Origin: DSXH01 sp020724325
GTDB lineage: Bacteria; Bacteroidota; Ignavibacteria; Ignavibacteriales; Melioribacteraceae
Assembly (NCBI GenBank): GCA_040756515.1
Contig: JBFLYW010000010.1
Location: 61,198-125,197 of the forward strand
Direction: 5' to 3'
DNA: 64,000 nt
Part shown: in pieces, positions 37,953-46,227 of the stretch
Layout: the number at the start of each line of letters is the position of its first letter
Numbering within the stretch: position 1 is the stretch's first letter
The notes under the pieces: model-generated
What the model was told of the DNA's origin: nothing
Databases searched by the model: none
The model's input: only the letters and a program-made list of their open reading frames with translations
Program-made: the position numbers and the translations under genes

Positions 37953-39677
37953 TTATAGAATTAAACTTACTAAGGCAAACACAACAAAACTAAACACAAT
38001 AAGAATAGTAAGAATTTGAGTACTTGCTCTATGCAAATCCGCATGATAATCTGTTCCCTTTTCTTCTTTAAAGAAAACAGCAATAGGATTTCTGCAATAC
38101 TGAACAACGTAATCAACAATTATCAACGATATTTTTTCAGTATAGTTGAAAACAAAATTCACGTTATCTACAAAAATTTTTTCAGCAAGTTTTGCCGGTT
38201 TTCTGTAAATCCAATCAGTATCAACTGCAAGGGTTGATTCACCTGCAAGCTGGGCTCTAAGGATCCAGAATGCAATAAAAGTAAAAGTAAGTATTTGAAC
38301 AGATTCGGTTAAGTGGTAAAGAGTATAAGGCTCATAATTAACAGTATATGGTAAAAGGTTATACAATAATGAAGGATAGACTCCGAACAATGTACAGAAG
38401 AATGCGGCAAGCGCCATACCAATGTGCATATTAACAGGAGGTTTTGTTGGTACTATATCTTCATTAGATTTATTCCACCATGTAAAGTATGGTAGTTTTA
38501 ATCCTGTATGTAAGAAAGTACCAACCGATGCAAGCAGCAACAATAACATAGCAGTATCAAAATGTGAATCTCCAGCAGCAGCAACAACCATAGATTTACT
38601 TATAAAACCGTTAAACAGAGGGAAACCCGAAATTGAAAAAGCGCCAACCATATAAAGCCACAGCGTAACCGGTTGATCTTTTGCAATACCGCCCAGTTCT
38701 GTTAATTTACTTCTACCAGTTGTTTGAAGTACAACACCGGCGCCCATAAACAATAGAGCTTTATATAAAATATGACTGAAAGCGTGAGCAGTCGTTCCGT
38801 TAATACTCATCTCGGTTCCAAGTCCAACTCCTGCAACCATGTAACCAACCTGACTAATAATATGATAAGCAAGAATTTCCCTTATATCATTTGCAAGAAC
38901 GGCATAAACAACTCCGTATAAAGCCATCATAACACCAAGTGCAATCAGAATTTCCCATCCGGCAAATATTTTTATAAGAATTAGAACAGCAGATTTAGTT
39001 GTAAATGCGCTAAGAAATACAGAGCCTGTAACAGTTGCTCTTGGATATGCGTCTGCAAGCCAGGCATGCAACGGAGGAATAGCTGTATTAAGAGCAACGC
39101 CAGTAAGTATTAAAATCGATGAAATTGAATAATCGGGAATTAATCTTGTAATTATAATTGAACCTGTTGTATTTACATGAATAATAATTCCGGCAAGTAA
39201 AAGAGAACCGCCGAACAAATGTACAATCAGATAACGCATACCTGCTTTTTCAGCTTCAGTAGTTCTTCTTGCCCAAACAAGATAAGTTGAAGCAAGTGCC
39301 ATTAGTTCCCAAAAGATGAACAACGTAAAATAATCACCGGCAAAAGTAACACCGAGCGCACCGCCAGCGTAAAGCAATGCGGCAGACTGCTGACCAGTTT
39401 CTTTTTGGTGATAAGAATAAACTCCGCCAATAACTGCAATCAAGGAGAAAATTATTCCAAATATTCTAGTAAGTCTTGTAACTTCACAAAAGATTAATTC
39501 ATATCCAACAAAAGAGGTTTTAATTAAGTATCCATCCGGCATAGCCCAAATAACAGCAAGTGAAATTAGAGGGAAAATTAAAAACAATCCTGCCCGCAAG
39601 TTTTTTGGAAGAACCGGAAGAATAAAAGCGCCGGCAATCATAAATAAAGCTGGAGGAATCAGCATCTCATTCGGCAT
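37953..39677 (-). CDS. Mrp-type antiporter, D/NuoM-like subunit (third D-type protein)
   Basis: 574 residues, about 14 membrane helices. The NuoL/M/N core shows the conserved Glu in LFIFWELMALASTYLVW, HAWLADAYPRATVTGSVFL and a Lys in AFTTKSAVLILIK, then LAYHIISQVGYMVAG with the half-channel histidine region. A C-terminal extension of about 110 residues beyond the usual end, with an amphipathic/helical segment (KPAKLAEKIFVDNVNF) and a final membrane helix, sets it apart from the other two D-type subunits. Last gene of the operon; it overlaps the small 39667-39888 gene by 11 bases. Confidence 0.85.
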   Translation of the reverse strand: MPNEMLIPPALFMIAGAFILPVLPKNLRAGLFLIFPLISLAVIWAMPDGYLIKTSFVGYELIFCEVTRLTRIFGIIFSLIAVIGGVYSYHQKETGQQSAALLYAGGALGVTFAGDYFTLFIFWELMALASTYLVWARRTTEAEKAGMRYLIVHLFGGSLLLAGIIIHVNTTGSIIITRLIPDYSISSILILTGVALNTAIPPLHAWLADAYPRATVTGSVFLSAFTTKSAVLILIKIFAGWEILIALGVMMALYGVVYAVLANDIREILAYHIISQVGYMVAGVGLGTEMSINGTTAHAFSHILYKALLFMGAGVVLQTTGRSKLTELGGIAKDQPVTLWLYMVGAFSISGFPLFNGFISKSMVVAAAGDSHFDTAMLLLLLASVGTFLHTGLKLPYFTWWNKSNEDIVPTKPPVNMHIGMALAAFFCTLFGVYPSLLYNLLPYTVNYEPYTLYHLTESVQILTFTFIAFWILRAQLAGESTLAVDTDWIYRKPAKLAEKIFVDNVNFVFNYTEKISLIIVDYVVQYCRNPIAVFFKEEKGTDYHADLHRASTQILTILIVFSFVVFALVSLIL

Positions 39678-39888
39678 CGTAATAATCCTCTTTCTTCTGA
39701 ATAAATATTTTGCCCAGCCATTTTGATATGAATATAATTCCTACACATCCTACGAATCCCCATAGAATGTAAAAAGCCGGCACATAACTCCACCAATGTT
39801 TTTTAGGGTAATCTGTTAGAAAAACAAATTCGGCAATCAATGAAGCAACAGTTATTAGACAAAGCAGTATCCAGTGAATTTTTTTCAT
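39667..39888 (-). CDS. Small two-helix membrane protein of the Mrp operon
   Basis: 73 residues with two membrane helices (IHWILLCLITVASLIAEFVF and YILWGFVGCVGIIFI) and a charged tail ending EDYYDAE. It overlaps the upstream D-type gene by 4 bases and the downstream one by 11, so it is translated and very likely part of the complex. I recall similar small proteins with a W..VPxF..WGF.G..II..SK..G pattern next to Mrp/NuoLMN-type clusters, but cannot name the family. Confidence 0.75.
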   Translation of the reverse strand: MKKIHWILLCLITVASLIAEFVFLTDYPKKHWWSYVPAFYILWGFVGCVGIIFISKWLGKIFIQKKEDYYDAE

Positions 39889-41387
39889 CTTAAGAATCCT
39901 CCCATCACACTAGCTGAAACATCTAAAGCAGTATTAAAAAAATTAAAAAACAGATCCGGGAACAAACCAAACATTATTGAAAGAATTGCGGTAATAACTA
40001 TTGGCACAACCATTAAAGGAGAAGCTTCTCTATAGTTTTCCAAACCATTTCCCACTCTGAAAAATGCACGATGAATAATCGGGAAGAAATAACCGGCATT
40101 AAGCAATCCGCTTACCACAAGAACAATTAAGGCAATTAACAAATCTGCTTGAAGTGCACCAACTCCTAAAAACCATTTACTTATAAAACCGTTTATAGGT
40201 GGAATTCCCGCAAGTCCTATTGAAGCTACAGTAAAAGCCGCCATAGTCCAAGGCATTACTTTACCAACTCCGTTAAGCTCGCTGATATTTTCTTTATGAA
40301 GATTAACATAAATTGCTCCAGCGCAAAAGAAAAGTGTTATTTTCATTGTTGCATGAGCTGCAATATGAAAAATACCGCCTGTAAAACCAGCCGGTGAAAG
40401 TAGAGCAACGCCAAGTACGATATACGAAAGATGACCAATTGTTGAATATGCAAGCCGGCGTTTGAGATTATCTTCCTTTAATGCAAGCAGCGAAGCAAAA
40501 ATTATTGTACCACCAGCAAATGCAAGTAAAATATTATTTAAGCCGAATTTATACATTACCTCTGGACCAAAAATAAAACCGACTACACGCACAACACCAA
40601 ACACACCAGATTTAACAACTGCAACGGCATGTAATAAAGCACTAACCGGAGTTGGAGCCGCCATAGCCGCCGGAAGCCAGCTGTGAAGAGGCATTATTCC
40701 AGCTTTAACGCCAACACCCGCAAGAAACAAAAAGAATAAAACTGTTGCACTCTCTTTTGTAAGATTAGTATTCTCGAAAATTCCACCAGCATTAAAATTG
40801 AGTGTGTTTGTATAAGAGTAAGTTAATCCGGCTGCGGCAATAAGAATTACTCCTGCGCTCAATGTGTACAATAAATATTTCCTTCCGGCAGAGATAGCTT
40901 CTTTATTTTCTTTATGAATTACAAGAGGATAAGTAGCAATTGTTAATACTTCATAAAAAACAATGAACGTAAGTAAGTTTGCTGAGAAAGCTATGCCGAT
41001 TGTAGCAGAAAGACAAACTGCAAAACTTGCAAAGTAGCGGGTTTGTTTCTTTTCTTTATTTCCTCTAACATAGCCGATAGAATAGAATGATGTAAATATC
41101 CATAAGCCGGAAGCAATAAGCGCAAAGAAAACTCCAAACTGATCTGCTTTTAAGGATAGTTCAATTCCCGGTGCAATTTCCCACAGCGAAAATAGAGCTG
41201 CTTTTCCTTCCATAGCTTGAGGAAGTAGAGATATTACTATTCCGAATTTGATTACTGCCGCAAGTATTGTCCAAAACTCCCTCAGATTTGGCGATTTACC
41301 GCTTAATATAATAAAGGGAACTGCAACAAGAGATACTATCACAGCATAAAAAGGAATAACTGAATTATATGTTTCTATAATTTCCAT
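39885..41387 (-). CDS. Mrp-type antiporter, D/NuoL-M-like subunit (second D-type protein)
   Basis: 500 residues, about 14 helices. Conserved Glu in TFIVFYEVLTIATYPLVIH, GVKAGIMPLHSWLPAAMAAPTPVSALLHAVAVVKSG with the helix-7 Lys region, and LKRRLAYSTIGHLSYIVLG. The HAVAVVKSGVFGVVRV segment is closer to NuoL/MrpA than to MrpD, so this may be the functional stand-in for the N-terminal part of MrpA. It overlaps the small gene downstream by 4 bases. Confidence 0.87.
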   Translation of the reverse strand: MEIIETYNSVIPFYAVIVSLVAVPFIILSGKSPNLREFWTILAAVIKFGIVISLLPQAMEGKAALFSLWEIAPGIELSLKADQFGVFFALIASGLWIFTSFYSIGYVRGNKEKKQTRYFASFAVCLSATIGIAFSANLLTFIVFYEVLTIATYPLVIHKENKEAISAGRKYLLYTLSAGVILIAAAGLTYSYTNTLNFNAGGIFENTNLTKESATVLFFLFLAGVGVKAGIMPLHSWLPAAMAAPTPVSALLHAVAVVKSGVFGVVRVVGFIFGPEVMYKFGLNNILLAFAGGTIIFASLLALKEDNLKRRLAYSTIGHLSYIVLGVALLSPAGFTGGIFHIAAHATMKITLFFCAGAIYVNLHKENISELNGVGKVMPWTMAAFTVASIGLAGIPPINGFISKWFLGVGALQADLLIALIVLVVSGLLNAGYFFPIIHRAFFRVGNGLENYREASPLMVVPIVITAILSIMFGLFPDLFFNFFNTALDVSASVMGGFLR

Positions 41388-41424
41388 TAATAAATCATTT
41401 TTTAAAATTCATCATAAAATTTGA

Positions 41425-42921
41425 TTACAAACCACCCGGCATCATTTTGTAGATTTGATTTACTATAACAACATTTAATAGACCAAGCAGAATCAAACCA
41501 ATTGATAAAAACAAGGTAGGAATAAGCATTGAAGAATGAACTTCATCTCTTCTAAAAACAATTTCATCTTGATTATAGTCTTTAAGTTTTGAAGGAGCTT
41601 TCATATAAATTTTTTCGATAATTCTGAAGAAATAAACAGCATTAAGAAGACTACTGATTAAAATTACAGCAAGATATAACCATCTTGAATTTTCGATAGT
41701 GCCAAGAGCCAGATACCATTTGCTAAAAAACCCCGCAAGCGGTGGAATACCAACCATAGAAAGTGCAGCAATTGTAAATGCCATCATCGTCCAGGGATAT
41801 TTCTTACGGTATGAGTTATCAAATAAAGTTATATCCGACATTCCGGTTTTAGTTCTAAGATTTCCGGCAACGAAAAAAAGAGTTGCTTTCATAAATGAAT
41901 GATTCAATAAATGAAGAACAGCTCCAATGAAACCGAACTGATTTGCCAATCCAATTCCAAGTCCGATATAACCAATCTGTGCAATACTGCTGTATGCGAG
42001 CATCCGTTTTAATTCCTTTTGAGCAATAGCCATAACCGAACCAAAAATTATTCCGCCGCAAGAGAAAACAGCAATTAAATCTTCTACCGGTAATTCTTTA
42101 GCAAAATATTCAACTCCAAAGACAAAGAACAATAACCTCATCATTGCATAAGCGCCAACTTTTGTACCGAGCGGGGCAATCAAAGATGATGTTGATGTTG
42201 GCGCATAAGTATATGAATCTGGAAGCCAGCCGTGCATCGGGAAAATTGCCATCTTAACACCAATTGAAACAACAATTAAAATCAAGGAGACAAGAATTGT
42301 GGGGCTTTCTTTTATCATCGGTAAGATTCCGGCAAGATCAGTCATATTTAATGTACCGCTCATAAAATAGAGATATCCGATTCCGAGCAGATAAAATGAT
42401 GCGCCAATGGTTCCAATAATCAAATATCTGAATGCTGCAAATGGTGCTTTCTTTTCACCGACCGAAATAAGAGCGTATCCGGCAAGTGATGCAATTTCTA
42501 TAAATACATAAAGATTAAAAAGATCGCCGGTTATAATCATTCCGTTAAAACCTGTTAGTAACAGCATTACTACCGAATAATATGCAGTCTGTTTTCCTTC
42601 AAGTTCCTGCTCAACAGGTTTGTAAGAATGTGTAAGAACTACAAGCGCAATAAAATTAATTACAAGCGATACAAAAGATGAGAGAGGGTCGTAAACATAC
42701 TCTATACCAATAGGAGGAGTCCATCCGCCAAAATTATATCTGATTGTTCCGTTATATAGTACATATATAAATCCATAAACCGAGAGCGATGCAGCAATTA
42801 GAGTTGAGGATATTGCCAGCGGATAAGAGAATTTCTTTTTCCAGACACTTAACAAAGGAATTAAAAGTGCGGAAGCGAGAAAGATCAAGGGCAATAATGC
42901 GGGCAGATTTCTTTCAATCAT
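41425..42921 (-). CDS. mrpD: Na+/H+ antiporter subunit D (MrpD/MnhD-like)
   Basis: 498 residues, about 14 helices, the standard MrpD length. Conserved Glu in LYVFIEIASLAGYALIS, GVKMAIFPMHGWLPDSYTYAPTSTSSLIAPLGTKVGAY with the helix-7 Lys, LKRMLAYSSIAQIGYIGLG, and GIPPLAGFFSKW. It starts within the last codons of the C subunit gene (4-base overlap), typical of Mrp operons. It forms part of the proton/sodium path. Confidence 0.9.
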   Translation of the reverse strand: MIERNLPALLPLIFLASALLIPLLSVWKKKFSYPLAISSTLIAASLSVYGFIYVLYNGTIRYNFGGWTPPIGIEYVYDPLSSFVSLVINFIALVVLTHSYKPVEQELEGKQTAYYSVVMLLLTGFNGMIITGDLFNLYVFIEIASLAGYALISVGEKKAPFAAFRYLIIGTIGASFYLLGIGYLYFMSGTLNMTDLAGILPMIKESPTILVSLILIVVSIGVKMAIFPMHGWLPDSYTYAPTSTSSLIAPLGTKVGAYAMMRLLFFVFGVEYFAKELPVEDLIAVFSCGGIIFGSVMAIAQKELKRMLAYSSIAQIGYIGLGIGLANQFGFIGAVLHLLNHSFMKATLFFVAGNLRTKTGMSDITLFDNSYRKKYPWTMMAFTIAALSMVGIPPLAGFFSKWYLALGTIENSRWLYLAVILISSLLNAVYFFRIIEKIYMKAPSKLKDYNQDEIVFRRDEVHSSMLIPTLFLSIGLILLGLLNVVIVNQIYKMMPGGL

Positions 42922-43310
42922 TTCATCCGCTCAATTAGTTCCTGTTCGTTCAATGTTTTATATCTGTTGTACAATTGAATAAGAATTGCAAAGGCAACTC
43001 CAACTGTTGCTACACCAACAACAATTGCAGTTAGCATTAATGCATGCGGTAAAGGATTTATATAATTTGCTGTATCGGCATTTGAAATAGAATCTGTTAG
43101 AATTGGTACGGTTGCATCTGCTTTAATAGCGCCGGAAATATAAAACAGAATTATAGATGCTTGGAATATTGTCATTCCAATCAACTTTTTTACGAGATTC
43201 TTTTTCATTATCATTCCGTATAATCCTATAATCAAGAGTAGAATGATAAACCAATAATCGTAGTGACCGGCAATAAAATCAAGCATCATCATCCTCAAGT
43301 AAATTATCAT
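42918..43310 (-). CDS. mrpC: Na+/H+ antiporter subunit C (MrpC, NuoK-like)
   Basis: 130 residues, three helices. NuoK-like pattern (GLYGMIMKKNLVKKLIGMTIFQASIILFYISGA) and PLPHALMLTAIVVGVATVGVAFAILI with the conserved LTAIVVG. The frame overlaps the B gene by 32 bases; ATGs a few codons in (MMMLDF) would shorten the overlap but still leave it. It sits between B and D as in other Mrp operons. Confidence 0.9.
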   Translation of the reverse strand: MIIYLRMMMLDFIAGHYDYWFIILLLIIGLYGMIMKKNLVKKLIGMTIFQASIILFYISGAIKADATVPILTDSISNADTANYINPLPHALMLTAIVVGVATVGVAFAILIQLYNRYKTLNEQELIERMK

Positions 43311-43716
43311 AAATTGCTACTAATATTGTCATAACTGCTAACCCTACACCAACTTCAACAAATAGAATTCCCATAAATCGAACATCGGCAGGAGCGAGCC
43401 AATCAATAGGTAAAAAGTGATGGTCAAGGAAATTTCCGCCTAATAACATTGCAATTAAACCAACACCAAAAAAGATCAATACACCTAGAGCGCCAAGCGG
43501 GATATCAAAAGATTTCTTAAACTGCATTTCGTAAACTTTTTCTTCCATAGCAATTCGTATCAGTAAAATCGAAGCAGCCAGCATAGTACCTCCTTGAAAT
43601 CCTCCACCCGGACTATAATGCCCGTGGAAAATAACGTACAAACCAAATAACATTATATAAGGTGAAATAACCCGGCTAAGTAATAAGATTATTGGACTAT
43701 CGCTGCTTTTTTTCAA
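43279..43716 (-). CDS. mrpB: Na+/H+ antiporter subunit B (MrpB)
   Basis: 145 residues, four helices. The MrpB motif FGLYVIFHGHYSPGGGFQGGTMLAASILL is intact; ADVRFMGILFVEVGVGLAVM is the last helix region. The gene overlaps both neighbours (20 bases with 43697-44011 and 32 with mrpC), consistent with tight coupling. Confidence 0.92.
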   Translation of the reverse strand: MKKSSDSPIILLLSRVISPYIMLFGLYVIFHGHYSPGGGFQGGTMLAASILLIRIAMEEKVYEMQFKKSFDIPLGALGVLIFFGVGLIAMLLGGNFLDHHFLPIDWLAPADVRFMGILFVEVGVGLAVMTILVAIYDNLLEDDDA

Positions 43717-44011
43717 TTTTTCTTTCTCTATTTAATAAAAGGAAACAAACTATACCTGCTGTAAAGATTACTACTTCTTCGCCTAAAGTATCAAACCCTC
43801 TGTAATCGCAAAGAATTGCGGTAACAATATTAGGTGTATTAGCATCTTTATAAGCGTTCTGAATATAGTAAGAAGATGCAACCGGGGTACCGATCAAACT
43901 TGTATCTTGATTAACCAAAGCATCGGAATCGCCCCGATAGGGCAGACCGAGCGAGGCATATATTAACAGCAGCCCAACAGCAACAAGACTAAGGTAATTT
44001 ATTGTTTTCAA
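43697..44011 (-). CDS. MbhE-like subunit (equivalent of the MrpA C-terminus)
   Basis: 104 residues. It ends with TAILCDYRGFDTLGEEVVIFTAGIVCFLL, the motif found at the C-terminus of MrpA and in MbhE/MnhA-tail proteins. Here it is a separate gene, i.e. a split MrpA. It overlaps the MbhD-like gene by 4 bases. Confidence 0.85.
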   Translation of the reverse strand: MKTINYLSLVAVGLLLIYASLGLPYRGDSDALVNQDTSLIGTPVASSYYIQNAYKDANTPNIVTAILCDYRGFDTLGEEVVIFTAGIVCFLLLNRERKIEKKQR

Positions 44012-44253
44012 TCGTTACTCCTTCTTGATGTTTTATAAATCATTACAACAAACAGAACACCTGTAACGCCGGCGCCAACAACAGCTTCCGTAAAACCGAC
44101 ATCGATTGCGCCCATCGAAACAAACAACATAGCAAGCACATAACTAAATACGCTTAATGATACAACCGCAGTAAGCAAATCTTTAACATATAAAGAGACC
44201 AACGCTGCTATCACAAGAAAAACATATAGTACTAATTCTAACTCCCAATGCAT
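44008..44253 (-). CDS. MbhD/DUF4040-like subunit (equivalent of MrpA penultimate domain)
   Basis: 81 residues, three helices, with GAIDVGFTEAVVGAGVTGVLFVVMIYKT, the DUF4040/MbhD signature that in full-length MrpA lies between the NuoL-like part and the MbhE-like end. As a stand-alone gene it matches the archaeal-type/Mbh arrangement. It begins directly after the MrpG stop. Confidence 0.87.
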   Translation of the reverse strand: MHWELELVLYVFLVIAALVSLYVKDLLTAVVSLSVFSYVLAMLFVSMGAIDVGFTEAVVGAGVTGVLFVVMIYKTSRRSND

Positions 44254-44577
44254 TTATTTTATATCCTTCTCATCTTTTTTAAACCAAGGTTTTATTCCAA
44301 ACTTAAATGCAGCTCTTGCAAGGGCATGAGAACCAACAGGATTTGCCAGGGCAACGAATATAAAAATTATCAAGAGTTTAAGACTGTTAAGTTCAATACC
44401 TTCGTTACAGATCATGCCGGCAACAATTAGCATTATTCCAAGTGTGTCACTTTTACTGGTAGCGTGAGAGCGGGTGTAAAAATCTGGTAGTCTTATTACG
44501 CCAACACTTCCAATAAGCATAAAAAATGCTCCGAACAATAGGAAAACAATTGTTAGTATCTCTTGAAAAATTATCAT
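44254..44577 (-). CDS. mrpG: Na+/H+ antiporter subunit G (MrpG)
   Basis: 107 residues, three helices. The family motif RLPDFYTRSHATSKSDTLGIMLIVAG is clear, and ANPVGSHALARAA is the last conserved segment. It overlaps mrpF by 4 bases. Confidence 0.93.
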   Translation of the reverse strand: MIIFQEILTIVFLLFGAFFMLIGSVGVIRLPDFYTRSHATSKSDTLGIMLIVAGMICNEGIELNSLKLLIIFIFVALANPVGSHALARAAFKFGIKPWFKKDEKDIK

Positions 44578-44846
44578 TCTTCTTTTGCCTTATCCGTAGA
44601 AAAATATTTTGCAACAATTAACGAACCAATAAAATTTAAGGTAGCATAAGCAAGAGCAATATCAATAAACATATCCAAACGCTGGAATAATAATCCGATA
44701 AGAAGAATAAGCACAACAGTTTTTGTACCAATGGCACTGGCACCTAATAACCTGTCGAATACGGTTGGACCTTTAATCACCCTGTAAAAAGGAATTATTA
44801 TTATTATGGTTAAACTAATCGAAATGAAAATTAAGAAGGATTCCAT
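44574..44846 (-). CDS. mrpF: Na+/H+ antiporter subunit F (MrpF)
   Basis: 90 residues, three helices, with the MrpF motif RVIKGPTVFDRLLGASAIGTKTVVLI and MFIDIALAYATLNFIGSLIVAKY, including the conserved Asp. It lies 2 bases after mrpE and overlaps mrpG by 4. Confidence 0.93.
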   Translation of the reverse strand: MESFLIFISISLTIIIIIPFYRVIKGPTVFDRLLGASAIGTKTVVLILLIGLLFQRLDMFIDIALAYATLNFIGSLIVAKYFSTDKAKEE

Positions 44847-44848
44847 AT

Positions 44849-45409
44849 TTACAATTGTTCCTCAGAGGAAATAATTTCTTCGCTATAAACTACGTTTTCT
44901 TCTCTAATTCCATAAAGTTTAGCAACTTCTTCTGTAAGAGTATGATCAATATGTGCTTCGTCTTTTTCATTTGTTAATGAGTGAATTATAAATTCGTCTC
45001 CTTCAATTTGTATTGACACAGTTCCAGGTGTAAGAGTAATGGAATTTGCAAGCAAAACTTTAGCTGTCATATTTGGTAGTTTAGTATGAAATTTTATTAT
45101 ACCAGCTTTTATTGGCATCTTAGGGTGAATAATTAAGTAAGCTACCTTAAAACTCGAGCTTATAATTTCCCATATAAGAAAATGTAAATAATAAAACAAT
45201 CTATACAATTTAAAATTCTGACTTTTATGAGCTTCATCCTCATCATAAAAAACATAATTCCTTAGCCTTGCATTAAACCATAAGACAAATACTACAGAAA
45301 TCACTCCTAATGAAATATGGAATAGATCATAATAGCCGCTGAGAACTATCCAAAAGGTCATCATTAGTATGAAATGTAAGACAATATTTCTGGGATTTAT
45401 TCTATTCAT
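44849..45409 (-). CDS. mrpE: Na+/H+ antiporter subunit E (MrpE)
   Basis: 186 residues. Two to three N-terminal helices, then the soluble domain with LANSITLTPGTVSIQIEGDEFIIHSL, the MrpE hallmark. First gene of the operon E-F-G-MbhD-MbhE-B-C-D-D2-small-D3. It has a modest AGGA-like site before ATG; I could not identify a convincing promoter in the 400 bases upstream. Confidence 0.92.
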   Translation of the reverse strand: MNRINPRNIVLHFILMMTFWIVLSGYYDLFHISLGVISVVFVLWFNARLRNYVFYDEDEAHKSQNFKLYRLFYYLHFLIWEIISSSFKVAYLIIHPKMPIKAGIIKFHTKLPNMTAKVLLANSITLTPGTVSIQIEGDEFIIHSLTNEKDEAHIDHTLTEEVAKLYGIREENVVYSEEIISSEEQL

Positions 45410-45829
45410 ATCCTATTATCAATAAAGCTTTTAGAAAAATAACTCGCAAATAAAATAAAAAAACTCATACGAGGGTAGAAAAATCGGAAAGAGCAGATAC
45501 GATTTTATATACAAATGTAATTTAAGATGTGTAATTATATTATTATAGGAGAATACCTGTTAAGGCAAACAATATTGTAAGAAGAGCGAATTGATCTTCT
45601 AATTGAAATAAGAGTGATACCCGATTTAACTTTATTTTTACTTGGGAGACTCTATGACAAACAGATTCAATGAAAATTTTTTTCTAGCAAAATTGATTTG
45701 TAAAATATTAACAGGTTGCCTCAAATGTAAAATACTGAAAGTAATCAAACGGATAACCCGCCAGAAAACGGTAGGAAAGCTATGATTTAAGCAGGTTACT
45801 AATTTGTTCTATTACTTCATTTTTCTTGT
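45410..45829. other. Intergenic region upstream of the Mrp operon
   Basis: AT-rich. It holds a possible 43-codon gene (listed) and a degraded relative of element A (AGGTTGCCTCAAATGTAAAA from about 45711, with AATCAAACGG and ACCCGCCAGAAAACGG). No other gene is supported. Confidence 0.5.
45654..45785 (+). CDS. Possible 43-residue protein, tail formed by repeat DNA
   Basis: ATG 45654 is preceded by GGGAG at a 5-base spacing and opens a 43-codon frame (MTNRFNENFFLAKLICKIL...). From about residue 20 the coding DNA runs into the degraded element A, so the end (KRITRQKTVGKL) is repeat-encoded. It looks like the start of a gene cut off by repeat insertion, or a chance small frame. No family recognised. 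Confidence 0.25.
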   Translation: MTNRFNENFFLAKLICKILTGCLKCKILKVIKRITRQKTVGKL

Positions 45830-45903
45830 GGGAGCTAATGGATTCGAACCAATGACCCTCTGCTTGTAAGGCAGATGCTCTGAACCAGCTGAGCTAAGCT
45901 CCC
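45830..45903 (-). tRNA. tRNA-Val (anticodon TAC)
   Basis: 74 bases on the minus strand. Acceptor stem GGGAGCT/AGCTCCC, D-arm GCTCAGCTGGTTCAGAGC, anticodon loop CTTACAA between TCTGC and GCAGA, and T-arm GGTTCGAATCC. CCA is not encoded. Confidence 0.95.
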
Positions 45904-46075
45904 TGTATCTAATAAGTATTTGAAAATACTGTACGCTTGCTTGGAATCTTTCTGAACTCCCGCTAAGCGAGGCGGTAACTTGAGCTAAATTCTTATTAAA
46001 TAATGATCAAAATTTTACATCACAAGTATAGAACAATTATCTAAAATTTTCAAACACTTTTGGAAAAGATTTAGA

Positions 46076-46147
46076 GCGGGTGACGGGACTTGAACCCGCG
46101 ACTAGAAGCTTGGGAAGCTACTACTCTACCAGCTGAGTTACACCCGC
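46076..46147 (-). tRNA. tRNA-Gly (anticodon CCC)
   Basis: 72 bases on the minus strand. Acceptor GCGGGTG/CACCCGC, D-arm with AGCTGGTAGAG, anticodon loop TTCCCAA between GTAGC and GCTTC, and T-arm GCGGGTTCAAGTCCCGT. The anticodon stem holds one U-U mismatch, which is unusual but tolerable. CCC reads GGG. CCA is not encoded. Confidence 0.9.
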
Positions 46148-46227
46148 GTAATTGCAAAATTATTAAGGAACGTCCTTTAATTCAATAAGATTTTTTTATT
46201 TTAATCAGTGAAAATAAAAAACAGAAA

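Noticed and set aside
37953..45409. Membrane-bound hydrogenase or complex I operon
   Set aside because: Only Mrp/antiporter-type subunits are present; no NiFe subunits, NuoB/C/D/H/I or Fe-S proteins were seen.
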